DNA from: Gonapodya prolifera JEL478 | Taxonomy: Eukaryota > Monoblepharomycota > Monoblepharidomycetes > Monoblepharidales > Gonapodyaceae | Assembly: GCA_001574975.1 (NCBI GenBank) | Contig: KQ965848.1 | Location: forward strand, 62,001-126,000 | DNA length: 64,000 nt | Direction: 5' to 3' | Shown here: one piece after another, positions 33,104-43,559 of the stretch | Position numbering within the stretch: the first letter of the stretch is position 1 | How the letters are laid out: each line of letters opens with the position of its first letter | Translations under genes and position numbers: made by a program | Notes under the pieces: generated by a model | Seen by the model: the letters and a program-made list of their open reading frames with translations, nothing else | Database searches by the model: none | Told to the model about the DNA's origin: nothing

Positions 33104-33759
33104 GTGCCAGATGATGCAGTTTGGGCATTTTCAGAGGATAAAAACATGTGGGTTGAGAACGCAGAAGCTTTTCTTTACAAAACTTTAAGAAATCGCACAG
33201 AGGCAGCCACACCCATGCAAACGATTGAGACAACAAGCCAATTCCCAAACCAAGTATGTAAAGCGCAAACGCTATGCAAGACGCAAGCAGTGCAAAAGAT
33301 TGGAGTTTTCTTTCAAATGTGGGGTGTGTTGTTGGGAATCTTGGATCTGCTGGGAGAGGCGCTGATGGGGGTAAAGGCGCACGTAGCGAGGATTGGTTCA
33401 AGTTTGGAATCTCTAGGTTTGATGGGCTTTTGATGGGCTTTTGCCTTGCCGCTTGCAAGCGCTTGCAAGCTTGCGTCAATGAGATGCACCTGTGAAAGAG
33501 TTTTCAGATGTTGAATCTTTTGATCAATCATGTCGAGGTACCATTTTCGTACGCCAGTATCCATCCATTCACTGTTTTCGCGCAACTCCAAAAACTGATT
33601 GATTGCCCTCAACTCGCTTTGGCCAAGCAGCTCTTGAGCCTGTTGTGGGTTTGTTTGCTCCATGCCACTCCAAAACCCATAAAAAAGATGGATCGTTGCA
33701 AAAGGTTTCCACAACGTCAAGGGATCTCGCGGGGGGCCCTTGGGAAGTGCTGGAAACAT
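33103..33759 (-). pseudogene. Membrane protein, virus-like block
   Basis: The N-terminal half (ELLGQSELRAINQFLELREN, QKIQHLKTLSQVHLIDASLQ) is helical. A downstream segment SFALLASCIAFALYILGLGI is a clear transmembrane helix. Broken, about one break. No family is recognised. Confidence 0.35.
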
Positions 33760-34000
33760 TGCACGTTTATTGTAGGAGATTTCTATTCACACGATTACAC
33801 ATCCCTCAATTACTCGAACTCGAAGAACTTTCCCCAAAGTAGGACAACTATCTGCCCTGAGAGGAAGTACTGAAATATACAACTGAAAGGCAAACTTTGA
33901 TTCTTTATGCATTTACTACTGCGATTGTCCTTAGTTATGTAAACCTCTTTTAAACGTACAACCTTTGGATTTCTGCATGTCGGCAACAGAACAATCCTTT

Positions 34001-35050
34001 TTAGTTGTTGAGTCCAAAGAAACCCAAATTCGTGGTGCTTGGTGAATCAGAACCACGCTGAGCAAATGGGTTCACACTCGAAGGTGGCGGAGTTTGAAGT
34101 GAGTTGATGCCAATATTCCTTGCCGAAATGGTTCTTGGTGTTTGATTTCCACGGGCTCCACGAACATCAATTGGCCCACCCAATGATTGGGATGAATGGT
34201 TTGTGACACTCTGAGACTGTAGATGAGATTCTGTATTGGCCAATGCTGATGCACCGCGCGGTTGAATTCTCGAAGGCACTTGGATGTTGTAAGCCGAAGG
34301 GTTTTCTGCAACAAAGTCAAATGGAAACATGCCACCGGCACCGGTTGATGATTTCATACCCTGGATTGCAAACAGGTGTACAGTATTGTGTGAAGTTTGG
34401 TAACAAATAAAGAAACAGACTGATTACTTGCCCTTGCCCAACCATCGGGGTACAATAATGCAACAAAGACAGCATCTCCAACTGACAGGGACAGTTCATC
34501 CAAGTCTGAAGCTTCAAAGTTTCCAATAGCATAAAGCTCTTTCCGGATAAGTGTAGGTGGAGGCCGAAGTCTGATCACCTCTTGCTGGAGGCGTGAGATG
34601 ATGTCATCTCTGGTACCGAGTTGTGCCTGGAGATTGGCAACTTCGGCTTGCAGTTCCTGCTGAATGCGTTCAAGTGAATCATTTAATGCCGTGAGTTGCA
34701 GATTTGTCTGATGAAGAGCGGCTACTTGTTTTCGATGACCATCAGTCATTTTATCAGTGGTATCCTTCAGCTGCTTTGCTGTTTGCTGGGCCACAGACAA
34801 TTCTCTCGTCAAACTTTCTGCCCTTTCTTCGTATTCTCTGGCGCGTTGTTGCGCTTTGACTGTACTCGATTCTGCTAGTTCTGTGCGGCGTGTTGCGTTT
34901 GCCAGCTGTTGTTGGAGTCCATCTATTGTTTTCTGGAGATCTGCAACGGAAACAGAAGGGATGGGAGGTTTTTCGATGTAGGTCCCTATGTGCTGGTGTT
35001 TTGAAGAGGTGAGACATCATGATTACCAATAAATTCAGGACTCACATCCT
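34001..35050 (-). CDS. Coiled-coil plus SH3 protein (C-terminal exons)
   Basis: Two exons are firm: 34941-34432 and 34360-34001. The first encodes about 130 residues of coiled coil (LESLTRELSVAQQ-like heptads) and then an SH3 fold: KELYAIGNFEASDLDELSLS, VGDAVFVALLYPDGWAR. The second completes it (GAGGMFPFDFVAE) and ends in a Ser/Thr/Pro-rich tail. The joining intron uses a GC donor (AGG|GCAAGT at 34431-34426). The SH3 binds Pro-rich ligands; such fungal proteins usually work in actin or endocytosis. Upstream exons should lie between 35050 and 36600 but were not resolved. This is clearly a host gene, although virus-like DNA lies on both sides. Confidence 0.65.
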
Positions 35051-36650
35051 TTTCATCATCAGAAAGAACAGTTGACGTACGAATTAACCATTACTAACGC
35101 AAAACCACATAGGAATCTAGCTCACATGCTAAGCATTAGGGAGTGTAAAGCCAGAATAAACAGTACAATTGTCAGATAGAACACAACATAACAGGGATGT
35201 AAAACATGGCTCACCGCCTAGATGGAAGGAAAGAAGTCGAGAAGCAATTCAGGTATTTTGGAGAAAGCAGTGAAGTGGATGCGTGATAGCTTACTCCCTG
35301 AATGTGATGGAAAACGGAATTGACACGTTCTAAATACAGCATCTGAATTAGTGAACAAACTTCTTACAGGCTTTAAATCCACAGAGCCCCATATCGCAGA
35401 GGAATGATATACATAAGTCACAATGGAAAAAGCCTTGTACAGACGACTTGCTCACATGCTATGAAAAGGACGTTTCAGTACCACCGTCACAAACATGCAG
35501 AGGTAACTTACACCCTAATTCGTTTACGCAAGAGTGAAATAAGGTTTATTGGAAATTCTCGGTGAGTGCAATTGTATTGGGATAATTACCTCCTGATAGA
35601 GTAGAAGCACAATAGCACAAATTGTTAAGTGAATGAACCTGACTGACTACAAGCAGCAGTGCGTACCTCCTGTCGCATAGATAATGGAGGATTTATATTT
35701 CAAAAGCTTAATCAAGGATGAGAACTATAATTGGCTCCGAAGCGCACCTTCTAAGTAATGGAAGGATGCGTTAGTCATGTAAATTGTATGACCTCCTCCC
35801 ACACATACTTTCTAAAGGATTTTCATCGGGATCCACGACAAAAAGGTAAAGTAATGGTTTCAACAAGCACGCTGCTACTTGACCAAATGAACCTACACAC
35901 TTGTGGAGATTGACAATTAGAAACAGGCAATTATTGATATGAGGCTGTACTTACTCGGTACTAACAACCGTACGTGAAAGAAAAGAAACAAATAGCGTGC
36001 CAAACAAGTCCATGCGTTTCTTGTCAGCATTTTGTCACAAAATCGCGCACTCTTCTTCCCTCGAGACATTCAACTCACAATCTGCAAAACGTAGAAGCAG
36101 CATCAAACACAGTCCATACGTTTCTTGTCAGCATTTTGTCATACCATCGCGCACTCTTCTTCCCTCGATGCATTCAACTCACATGCTGCAAAACGTATGT
36201 CCGGTAGCGAATAAAATAGTTAATAATGTCGTTCACATTGCGCATGTAAGTGTTACAATTCTTACTGTCTAGAGTTTGTTGCCGAAGTTCGTTGTTTTGT
36301 ATGTTGATCAAAGGATCCAATTCCCGTGAAACTAAAGAACACTCAACGCACTAGGTCGTTCATATTTGACAAAATAACTGGTCTGCAGACAAGAAGATGA
36401 CTAAGGTTCAAGATGGACTCACTTGCTTTGATGGAGGAGTATTCCGGGTTCGCAAAGGATTGCCAAGAGAGAATCGTGGCCATCGGGAATCATTACTTTT
36501 CTCAAAGCTGGGGTGCAATCGTAATCGATAACAAAAAAACACACCGGCATTCTGTATGTGGTTTCGATGTGGCTGGCGAAAGACTGAGGTCCAACCAACA
36601 ATGGATCAAAGGGAGCAGCCCAGCACCTTATCTCAACTTTTGATATATGT
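35051..36650. other. Unresolved upstream part of the SH3 gene
   Basis: Many minus-strand GTGAGT/GTAAGT-like donors (for example near 35046, 35128, 35456, 36423) suggest several tiny exons, but no frame could be chained with confidence. Candidate coding pieces include TSTVLSDDEKD near 35050-35080. The stretch is AT-richer than the flanks. Confidence 0.3.
36007..36196. repeat. 104-base tandem duplication
   Basis: AGTCCATGCGTTTCTTGTCA at 36007 recurs as AGTCCATACGTTTCTTGTCA at 36111. The copies stay about 90% alike through CTTCTTCCCTCGA and CTGCAAAACGTA. Two copies, the second slightly short. Probably intronic or intergenic. Confidence 0.8.
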
Positions 36651-36865
36651 AGGAGTGTAGCGGTGGTGATTTTGCCGTTCGATGGTAATAAATGTTCGTT
36701 TCCGTTCGTTCACCTGCCCTAAGTCGGGCCGCCTGAGACGACTGTGGTCACATCCTTTGACATGGGTGATTCTCCCCAGACAGAGGACTTGAGAACTCTG
36801 AAATATATCTACAGAATCTAAACGAAATCATCCAGTCCCAAAACGAGCCCCAACGCGTGGATCAT

Positions 36866-37006
36866 TCAAGCAAACCGTGCTCTTCTTACTGCGTGACGAA
36901 GCATTTGCTCCGCCTTCTTTCTTCTCAGATCTGCGACAAGACAATCAAACTCTTTGATGTCTTGTTCTACTTCAAGAGCTGTGAAAATAGGGGCATTGGC
37001 AGCCAT
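36866..37006 (-). CDS. Small basic/helical protein
   Basis: A 46-residue frame: MAANAPIFTALEVEQDIKEF, then a basic end (RRKKAEQMLRHAVRRARFA). It sits just downstream of the DUF5767-type gene on the same strand and may belong to the same virus-like island. Unknown. Confidence 0.3.
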   Translation of the reverse strand: MAANAPIFTALEVEQDIKEFDCLVADLRRKKAEQMLRHAVRRARFA

Positions 37007-37132
37007 CTTTTGTGAAGTGTTTTGATCTTGAATAATATTCCAATTTGGATCGTGGTTACAGCTCTTCAATGCGCGCCTCTTCCACAGCTATTTGATCTAA
37101 CCCAATTGGAACAATATGTAGAGATGATAAAA

Positions 37133-38677
37133 CTACGTCATCGTCAAACAATAAAGAATCAAGCGTTTCTGGCTCTTGGCGCGGAACCACTGCCACACGC
37201 CTCGCACCTCGACCACCACCACCACCAAAACCTCTTCCGCGAGCTCTGCCCGAGCCACGACCTCTCGAGCAGCGCTGGTTTTGTCCACTGCCGCGCCCGC
37301 GCGCGAGTGTTGGCTCGCGAGGACCAAATAATAGGTATTTTGCACGTGCTGAAGAGGTGCTTGCTTATCTCGCTCAAAACCTCTACTCTTGCTACTCCTC
37401 TCTTTCTTTTGACTGCGGCCATCTTTGCTAGAATCAGTTGTAACAACCGAAGAACCGCTTTCAGTTGGTTCCGCCATCAAAGAGCTACCATCTTCGTTGT
37501 CAATAGTGCTCAATATATCAGAATACTCGTTTTCAGAGCCTTCCGAGCTCTCTACGTGGACAGATGGAGGTCTTTGTTGAGCGGCCGCCTGCCATTGATT
37601 CATGCCTTTCATGACCTCTTCAAGAGAGGGTGCTTGTCTTGAATATGCGTTATCGTGCAAACTCTCTCTCGCATTACTTGTTCGGTATTGATCATTAGTA
37701 CTATTGAATCCAGACGACCCCTTGACGATTTGAGGTAAAGAGTGCGGCGGTGGCTGTTGTAAAGGACCGGCCTTTTGAGGAACCTGGCGATTTTGGCCAA
37801 GATTTGGCATTGTTGGTAAATTAGGATATTGCTGCTGCTGCTGCTGCTGCTGTTGGTGGTGGTGGTTTTGGGATTGTTGTTGTGCCGGGTTTCCAGTGGG
37901 TTGGTGAGCATGTTCCTTCATCGCGGATTCTGCCAGTTTGGTCGCCGAATGGTAGCCCGCGGCGCTCCCAATCGTGAGGAGCAATAATTGGCTTTTGGGC
38001 GACAGATTTGTAAGTTGGTGGACGTGCTTCTTGTAAATATTGAGCAACGGGATGTCATACTTTTTGTCTTCTTGGACGTCTACCAGCATCTTGCTCGACC
38101 ACCCTTTGAGCTTCACATCAAACACTTTTTGGCGCATGGCAATATGCTCAAACACGGACACTGCGCCAAGAAACACTTGTCTTGACATGTCCAGTCCATC
38201 GTCGAAAATTTGCTCATGCTGCAGTCTTTTGAGCTCCCCCGCAAGCACTTCTGTGGGTGTGGAATAGTCCAAAGGAACGGATGTTTGAGATTTTTCGTCG
38301 TTGAGCAGGATTTTGAGCTGGTACAGAAGCTCTGCCCTTATCTGCAGTTCCTCATTTTGAGAAAGCTCGCGCTTTGGCTGAATTGGCGGCACTCCTTGAG
38401 AAGTGTTTATTTTGGGCTGTTGCAGAGGCGGCCCGGAGGAGGGCTGCTGATTGGGCGGTCGCAAATGTGTCGAGGCCAGCTGCGGGATGCGCGAAGACTG
38501 GCAGTGGCAATGTTTGTGTTTGTTTGGCGATGCGCCGCTTTCTGTGCCAGACAAACTCGATTCTGAATCGCTCGACGAATCGCTTGTTTCAGAGGATACC
38601 GAGGAGGCAAAGCTTGGTACCGGGGACCGTTTTCTGTAAAGTGCTTTCGATACAAGAGGAGTCGGATGAGCAAACAT
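37133..38677 (-). CDS. DUF5767-type giant-virus protein
   Basis: A 514-codon frame. A Ser-rich start and a Pro/Gln linker lead to a helical domain at residues about 105-260: NEELQIRAELLYQLKILLND, LKRLQHEQIF, FEHIAMRQKVFDVKLKGWSS, then LSPKSQLLLLTIGSAAGYHS. That order (ELLYxLKKL, FDxKLDGWS, ELKLLxxLGGSAFxFH) is the DUF5767 pattern I know from nucleocytoplasmic large DNA viruses. A polyglutamine tract from a CTG/CAG run (37834-37857) follows, then low-complexity sequence. No introns. Its presence 3 kb beyond the main block, past a host gene, marks a second virus-like island. The last part differs in character, so wholeness is unsure. Confidence 0.6.
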   Translation of the reverse strand: MFAHPTPLVSKALYRKRSPVPSFASSVSSETSDSSSDSESSLSGTESGASPNKHKHCHCQSSRIPQLASTHLRPPNQQPSSGPPLQQPKINTSQGVPPIQPKRELSQNEELQIRAELLYQLKILLNDEKSQTSVPLDYSTPTEVLAGELKRLQHEQIFDDGLDMSRQVFLGAVSVFEHIAMRQKVFDVKLKGWSSKMLVDVQEDKKYDIPLLNIYKKHVHQLTNLSPKSQLLLLTIGSAAGYHSATKLAESAMKEHAHQPTGNPAQQQSQNHHHQQQQQQQQQYPNLPTMPNLGQNRQVPQKAGPLQQPPPHSLPQIVKGSSGFNSTNDQYRTSNARESLHDNAYSRQAPSLEEVMKGMNQWQAAAQQRPPSVHVESSEGSENEYSDILSTIDNEDGSSLMAEPTESGSSVVTTDSSKDGRSQKKERSSKSRGFERDKQAPLQHVQNTYYLVLASQHSRAGAAVDKTSAAREVVARAELAEEVLVVVVVEVRGVWQWFRAKSQKRLILYCLTMT

Positions 38678-38689
38678 GTTGGCTGCGGT

Positions 38690-39060
38690 TCAGATACGTG
38701 GTGGAGCCGTATTGGACCGAAGGCGAGAAGACAAAATCGAGGTGGGTTCGATTCCAGAGAGAAGACAAGAGCGATAGACGGATCCAGAAGATGAGTCTTG
38801 AAGTGGTGCCGTGATGGAGGAGTGGTCTGCGTCGCTGTCAGACCTAGCCGGGAGCGCCAAATGTCAGGGGGAATGGGCGAGGGTGGCTGGGTGAGTACGA
38901 GAGTGAACCGAGAGAGGGAGATCCGAGAGGTCACGCCAAGTGACTGGAGAGACGAGCGAGACGAGGGGAACGAGATGAGCGAGCGAGGGTGAGGATCGAA
39001 GTTGGAACTTATTTTGTAGCAGTTTACATTCATTTATAAATCGCAAGATTCTAGTTTACG
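38690..39060. other. Non-coding flank of the DUF5767 island
   Basis: No gene seen. A T-loop-like GGTTCGATTCC (38747-38757) has no matching stem or cloverleaf. Confidence 0.35.
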
Positions 39061-39349
39061 CTAAGAGGGTGAAGTCCAACTGCTGGGTGAAGTCCAAAAG
39101 CTTCCGGATTTGATGAAAAGTGGTGCCAAAGGTTGGCCACAGCAACTTGCGAGGGAGCTCGCCCAAGCCCCTCGCAACAACCCTAAAACTTCCATAAAAA
39201 TAAAAGTAAACATTAGTATCGCTTTCATGATACAGACGGAAAGACAACGAATATCTCGCAATTGACGTCACTTGTATAAGTTGGTGTTTTGGTACAAACG
39301 AAAGACATTCATCGAAGAGACATCCAAAAGACCATGACTTTCAAGCTCA

Positions 39350-39864
39350 CTTACATGAGTTGATTTAGTTGAGAGAAATACTGCTTCGAGCTATTTGGGA
39401 TGACGTTTGCACCAGAGCTTTGCTGTCCGACTTGAGCAACATCTGGCAAGATCACACGCACGAATTCAATGCCCGATCTCTTATCATTCTCGCAAGAAAT
39501 ACTTATCGCGGTGTGAATATTCCGCGGGTAGTTGCCACATAAAGAGGACGAGACAATTGTACGTTGGACGTCACCAAAGACGATCTTCACCCCGGATAAT
39601 CTGGCAGGATAAATTTCAAAGAGTATTGCACACTCGTCGCTTGTTCCCTCTTAAATTTGGAGTGACGCACCTCTTAGTGCAATAGACCAGCTGGTCTATG
39701 ATCCCAAGCAACCTGCGTCCTTGGAAAGACAACGACGTGGCTGCTTTGGTAAAACGTTTGAGTTGCGTATATGCCAGAGGAGAGTCATATATAAAAAGGT
39801 GGAGGAATTGAAATCCCGTGATCACCACAGAAACCAATGCTCCTGTTGACGCCAAGATGATCAA
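39350..39864 (-). CDS. Unrecognised spliced host-like protein (partial)
   Basis: The start MIILASTGALVSVVITGFQF suggests a signal or membrane segment. After a probable intron (AG acceptor near 39650) the frame reads ILFEIYPARLSGVKIVFGDV, SLCGNYPRNIHTAISISCEN and ends at a GTAAGT donor near 39355. Possible further exons continue to about 39060. No family is recognised. A diverged partial copy lies at about 40135-40350. Confidence 0.35.
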
Positions 39865-40800
39865 GGAGATAATTTACTTTTTCGATTGTTGAAGCACTTT
39901 GAGGTAAATGTAACACGCTTCTCCTGTCAATGACAAGGTCATCAACAAGCGCCGTTTGTCATGATATTAGCTTAGCGTATGGAATATTGGCACCTGCGTA
40001 TGAATAACACCTTGTGAGATCACATCCAGAAAAATATTTACATTCATCACTATCATCTCATATTATGCATAGAAAAATAGACGGAACTGTGACAAAGAGC
40101 ATTTAGCAAGCAGGTGGCACAAGAAAGTCGACACGCAATCTGACGTCACTAGATAAGTTCTCCCACATGGATGATTTGAAATCATTACATCCAAACAAAA
40201 TGGCAGTCTTAAGTAGCTACCATATAGTCGTGTATTGGGCCTCTCTTGGTGTCCCTCTGGTGAAATGCATATACTGACGTTGATCTTCCCAACGACCCTG
40301 AGCGATCGGAAGACAATGGCGCGGCTACTTAGGTAAGTAAAATGAGTCGCGCATAGGCAACAAACGATACACGAGATACAGGCGAAGTGGTCTCGGGTAG
40401 ATTGGTCGAGACGACATGGGTTAATTCAAGTAGAATCGGCTTCCCCACGCAAGCAAGCAATTGGTGTGACTGATGCGGCAAAAACAAGAACAATGCCCTT
40501 TATCGTGTGTCAATGCTCGAGAGCGGACAAAAGTCGGGAGTCGGGAGACCAGAGCGGACGAAATCGCAGAATACCACTGCATCCGAAAGTTCTTCTGTCG
40601 ACGACAATTTCCTCACTGAGACAGAAATTTTTGCACAAATAGAAGCCGTTTTAGGTCTCTCATTTCCGACTTCTGGAAGATGGATGTAATCAATATTTCG
40701 AATATGGCTGCCGTGGTCGCTGAAGTACAAACCGCACCCATTCACCAACAATTTAACGGCTACAAGTGAATTTCTTACTCATCGTAAATAGTGCACTCAA
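39865..40800. other. Gene-poor stretch with a diverged duplicate of 39.2-39.8 kb
   Basis: Segments near 40135 (CGCAATCTGACGTCACTAGA) and 40305-40350 (GGAAGACAATGGCGCGGCTA) resemble 39258 and 39721 onward in the same order. A 61-codon plus-strand frame at 40507-40689 (TTASESSSVDDNFLTETEIF) is the only other candidate. Nothing else was recognised. Confidence 0.4.
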
Positions 40801-41145
40801 AGTTCTACCCAAAAAACTCTCGCACAACGTGTCTGTACACGGCGCCGACGCAAGCAAAAATGGGCCAACATCTTGACCCAGTACCACTCCACCCAGTACG
40901 GCTGGTGGATCACACCCCAACTGGCCCCCAACACCCATTCTCACTCAACGCCGCCCTCACCCACGCCTCCACCTTCTTCGTCACGGTCTCGGCCTCCCTC
41001 CCCGCCTCCTTCACCGCATAACAACAATGGTACTCTTCACCCCCCCGTGGGTTCCCAGAGGCACCTTGCCCCTGTTTCCCCCCCGGCGGCGGGGAAAGCA
41101 CCGCCCACTCGGTGTCCATCTGGACGGCCCCGCCCGGGCCGAGAA

Positions 41146-42791
41146 CTACGGTGGCGAGGGTGGCGATGAAGGCCGAGAGGAAGTCGGAGGGCGTGAGGGA
41201 GGCGAGTTTGCGAGGGTATTTGTGCAGGGCGGTGTCGAAGAGGGGGCGGGAGGAAAATATGATTGTCTGGTGGGGCATGGGTGAGGGCGAGGTTGGCGAA
41301 TGGGTGATGGGCGTGATGGGTGTAGCAAGTTGTAGGAGTTAGCCGGAGAAGGCTGATTTGAGAATAAAGTACACTTACAAAGGTGTACCGTGTCCCCTTC
41401 CGTGCGTTCTTGAGATTGCTCTCTCTGGGCGCGTACGAGATCGTCAGGTCGGTCTCAGCGTACCTAACCTATCCCACAAGTCGACGTATCAACAAAACCC
41501 CACAAGCAAATAACAAACACTGACACCATCTCACCTGCTTATACCCCCACCCCCGCTGCGCCTCCCACTCGGGCGTCCCCAAGACACCCATGACGTGCGA
41601 GATACCCTGCTTGGAGGGCGTTGTCCAGGCCAGTTGGAAAGTGTGCGTTGCTCCGAGCGTGGGGACTGATATGCTGAGAGTCGGGAAAAGAGTGAGATCG
41701 TGGGTGTCTCGCAAAGGAAAGGCAAGAGCTCACGAGTCAACACTAGACACGCCCGTCATTTCACTCTGGCAATCCGAGATTGCGCTGTCGTGCGCCCCTC
41801 CGCTCGCAAACGAGGACGAGGGAGTAATGACTGTCGGCGTGAGAGCCTGGAACGGTACAAAGTGGGCCGACCCAGCGTTGCTGGACGTGTTTGACGGGGC
41901 CCGCGTGGACCCAGACCGAGACAATAAACCAAATCGACTCGGAGGCTCATTCGTGTCAGGAACTTGCTGTTGCGCGACGGGAATAGAGTGCCGCCGGGGC
42001 CCGACCGCCACATACCCCAACGAAGGGGAGTTGAGCAGTGTCGGGGGAGGGGGTACTGGATCTCTGTTGGGGGCCATGGGAGGTTGTTGCCGTGAGGGAA
42101 GGATCACTTGTTGGTAATAGGCGATGAATTCGGGCGTGACGAGGAGGCGGCGGGTTCGGTCCGTCACCTAGACCGGGATCAGTCGATGTTGGAGCCAAAC
42201 GCGAGTGAAGGAAAAGATTCGGATTGCGACATTGAATCCACTCGTTTCGGATGATACCTCCCCTCCGGCGGACTCCTCGGTCAGCGCTTTGCGCTTAGGC
42301 CTCGATACTCGCTCCTTGAAGAAATCGCCTCCGGCGGACTCCTCGGTCAGTGCTTCGCACTTAGCACCTCACTAATACTATTCCGCTCCACGGAGAAATC
42401 GTCTCCGGTGAGACGCCTCGTGCTAGCCATCGCTGCGCTCGCGACTCACCTCTTCCAATTGCACATTCAACACCAAGCTCTCACCCGTCTCATACATGAC
42501 CAGCAAGTCGTCGTCCTCCTGCAGCAAAATCGCCCCGCGGAAGTCAGTGTGCTCGTGGTACTCCAACCGCAGGACATAGGACTGAGCCGCGACCTCAATC
42601 TGCGGTATTTTAAGGCAAAGCAGAGCGACGAATTCGTCGTATGTGCGTGGAAGAGTCGCATCGCGGAGGACGAGGACTTTGATACCTGAAGCGGGGTAGG
42701 GTTGTCAGCGGAGGGCAACTGACGGCGCACGAGGAAAACGGGAGGGCAGCTCACCGTCCCAGAACTCGACGCGCACTTTCAGCAGAACCAT
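41146..42791 (-). CDS. PB1-like domain protein, function unknown
   Basis: Six phase-consistent exons (42791-42755, 42685-42450, 42167-41734, 41673-41535, 41468-41379, 41352-41146) give 380 residues. Residues 1-90 look like a PB1 domain: VLLKVRVEFWDG, TYDEFVALLCLKI, and an acidic OPCA-like loop (GAILLQEDDDLLVMYE). A Pro/Ser linker follows, then a folded-looking part (FQLAWTTPSKQG, GTPEWEAQRGWGYKQVRYAE). The last exon as spliced is Pro-rich. An overlapping frame (IIFSSRPLFDTALHKYPRKL and on to 40910) looks more like a folded domain and may be the true end. PB1 domains pair proteins through acidic/basic faces. The 281-base second intron is filled with a 66-base repeat. Confidence 0.5.
42262..42420. 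repeat. 66-base GC-rich tandem repeat inside an intron
   Basis: CCTCCGGCGGACTCCTCGGT starts at 42262 and again at 42328, each followed by CAG(C/T)GCTT(T/C)GC(G/A)CTTAG. A third, degraded copy begins near 42394. It lies wholly in the intron 42168-42449 of the PB1-like gene. Confidence 0.8.
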
Positions 42792-42799
42792 AGTGCGGG

Positions 42800-43370
42800 A
42801 GGTATCGTGAGATAGCGCGTGATAGTGTCCGCCACCCTCCGGAGTTATCAGTGACTGCGGTCGATCTCCACAAGCATGGATAGCTGTTCCCTGTTTCTTA
42901 TCTTGTCCGTGTCTGGAGAGTCAATTCAGCCTCGGATTTCAACGATTTGTCGCCATTTTGATACTCGATTCCAATGTTCTGCGCCTTTGGGACCGGATCG
43001 ACAACCTTCCCTCTCCCACCACCTTGTAAGCTTGTCTCTATTCGGGCACCCAACCAGATGCCTCCTCTTCCGTCCATTAAGCACCTCTTTGCGCGCCTGT
43101 GCAACGTGCGATCCCCGCCTGGTAATTAAATCGTGGTCGGCGTCGAACACAATTGCTCTGACAAGCATCCTGTCTGAAACCCGAAAGCGATTTGTCACTC
43201 ACTGGTTGGAAGACTTTTTCTCCGGCTGGTACAGAGCTGGAGGCCTCTGGCGTGATTTCCATCCGTCTGTCGGCAAACGGCATCCCCTTCACGCAAGGTG
43301 CCCAACGAACAAAGCTTAAGAACATCAAGGGAATTAAGTAGCGTGCACGCTTCCCAGAGAGTCTTCCAAG
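42800..43370. other. Intergenic
   Basis: Short frames exist on both strands but none is convincing. Nothing recognised. Confidence 0.35.
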
Positions 43371-43488
43371 ATGGCAGACGGAGCGAACCAGTATGGAGTA
43401 CATTACGCGTACATCGATAGTGCTCATAGACCAGTGACCACAATTGCTGAGTGCTTACCAGGCTCTGACGATTGGACGGAAGTTGTAA
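43371..43488 (+). pseudogene. Possible first exon or gene scrap
   Basis: The frame MADGANQYGVHYAYIDSAHR continues to DDWTEV and meets a GTAAGT donor at 43487. No continuing exon is found because the tandem-repeat tract starts at once. No family recognised. Confidence 0.25.
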
Positions 43489-43559
43489 GTTCATTAAGTT
43501 TTTTGGAGTGTTTGCGCACGTTGATCACTAGAGATGTACAGTACCTGCTTCATTTTATA

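Larger units (their letters stand above)
25080..33900. mobile_element. Giant-virus-like (Nucleocytoviricota) fossil block
   Basis: About 8.8 kb of largely intron-free frames lies between an SDR gene and an SH3 gene that is spliced. Parts, in order: repeat fibre-like protein (minus), class II ribonucleotide reductase (minus), small two-segment membrane protein (minus), an F-box-like start and unknown protein (plus), a hairpin-repeat cluster, an unknown protein (minus), an unknown protein and a Nudix decapping-type protein (plus), and two unknown proteins with a membrane segment (minus). The reductase-fibre-Nudix combination, tight packing and both-strand layout fit nucleocytoplasmic large DNA viruses. 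Several genes are broken, roughly eight breaks in all, so it is old rather than active. Exact ends were not found; no terminal repeats were seen. Confidence 0.6.

Noticed and set aside
38740-38765. tRNA T-loop-like GGTTCGATTCC
   Set aside because: Flanking bases do not pair and no other arm is found.
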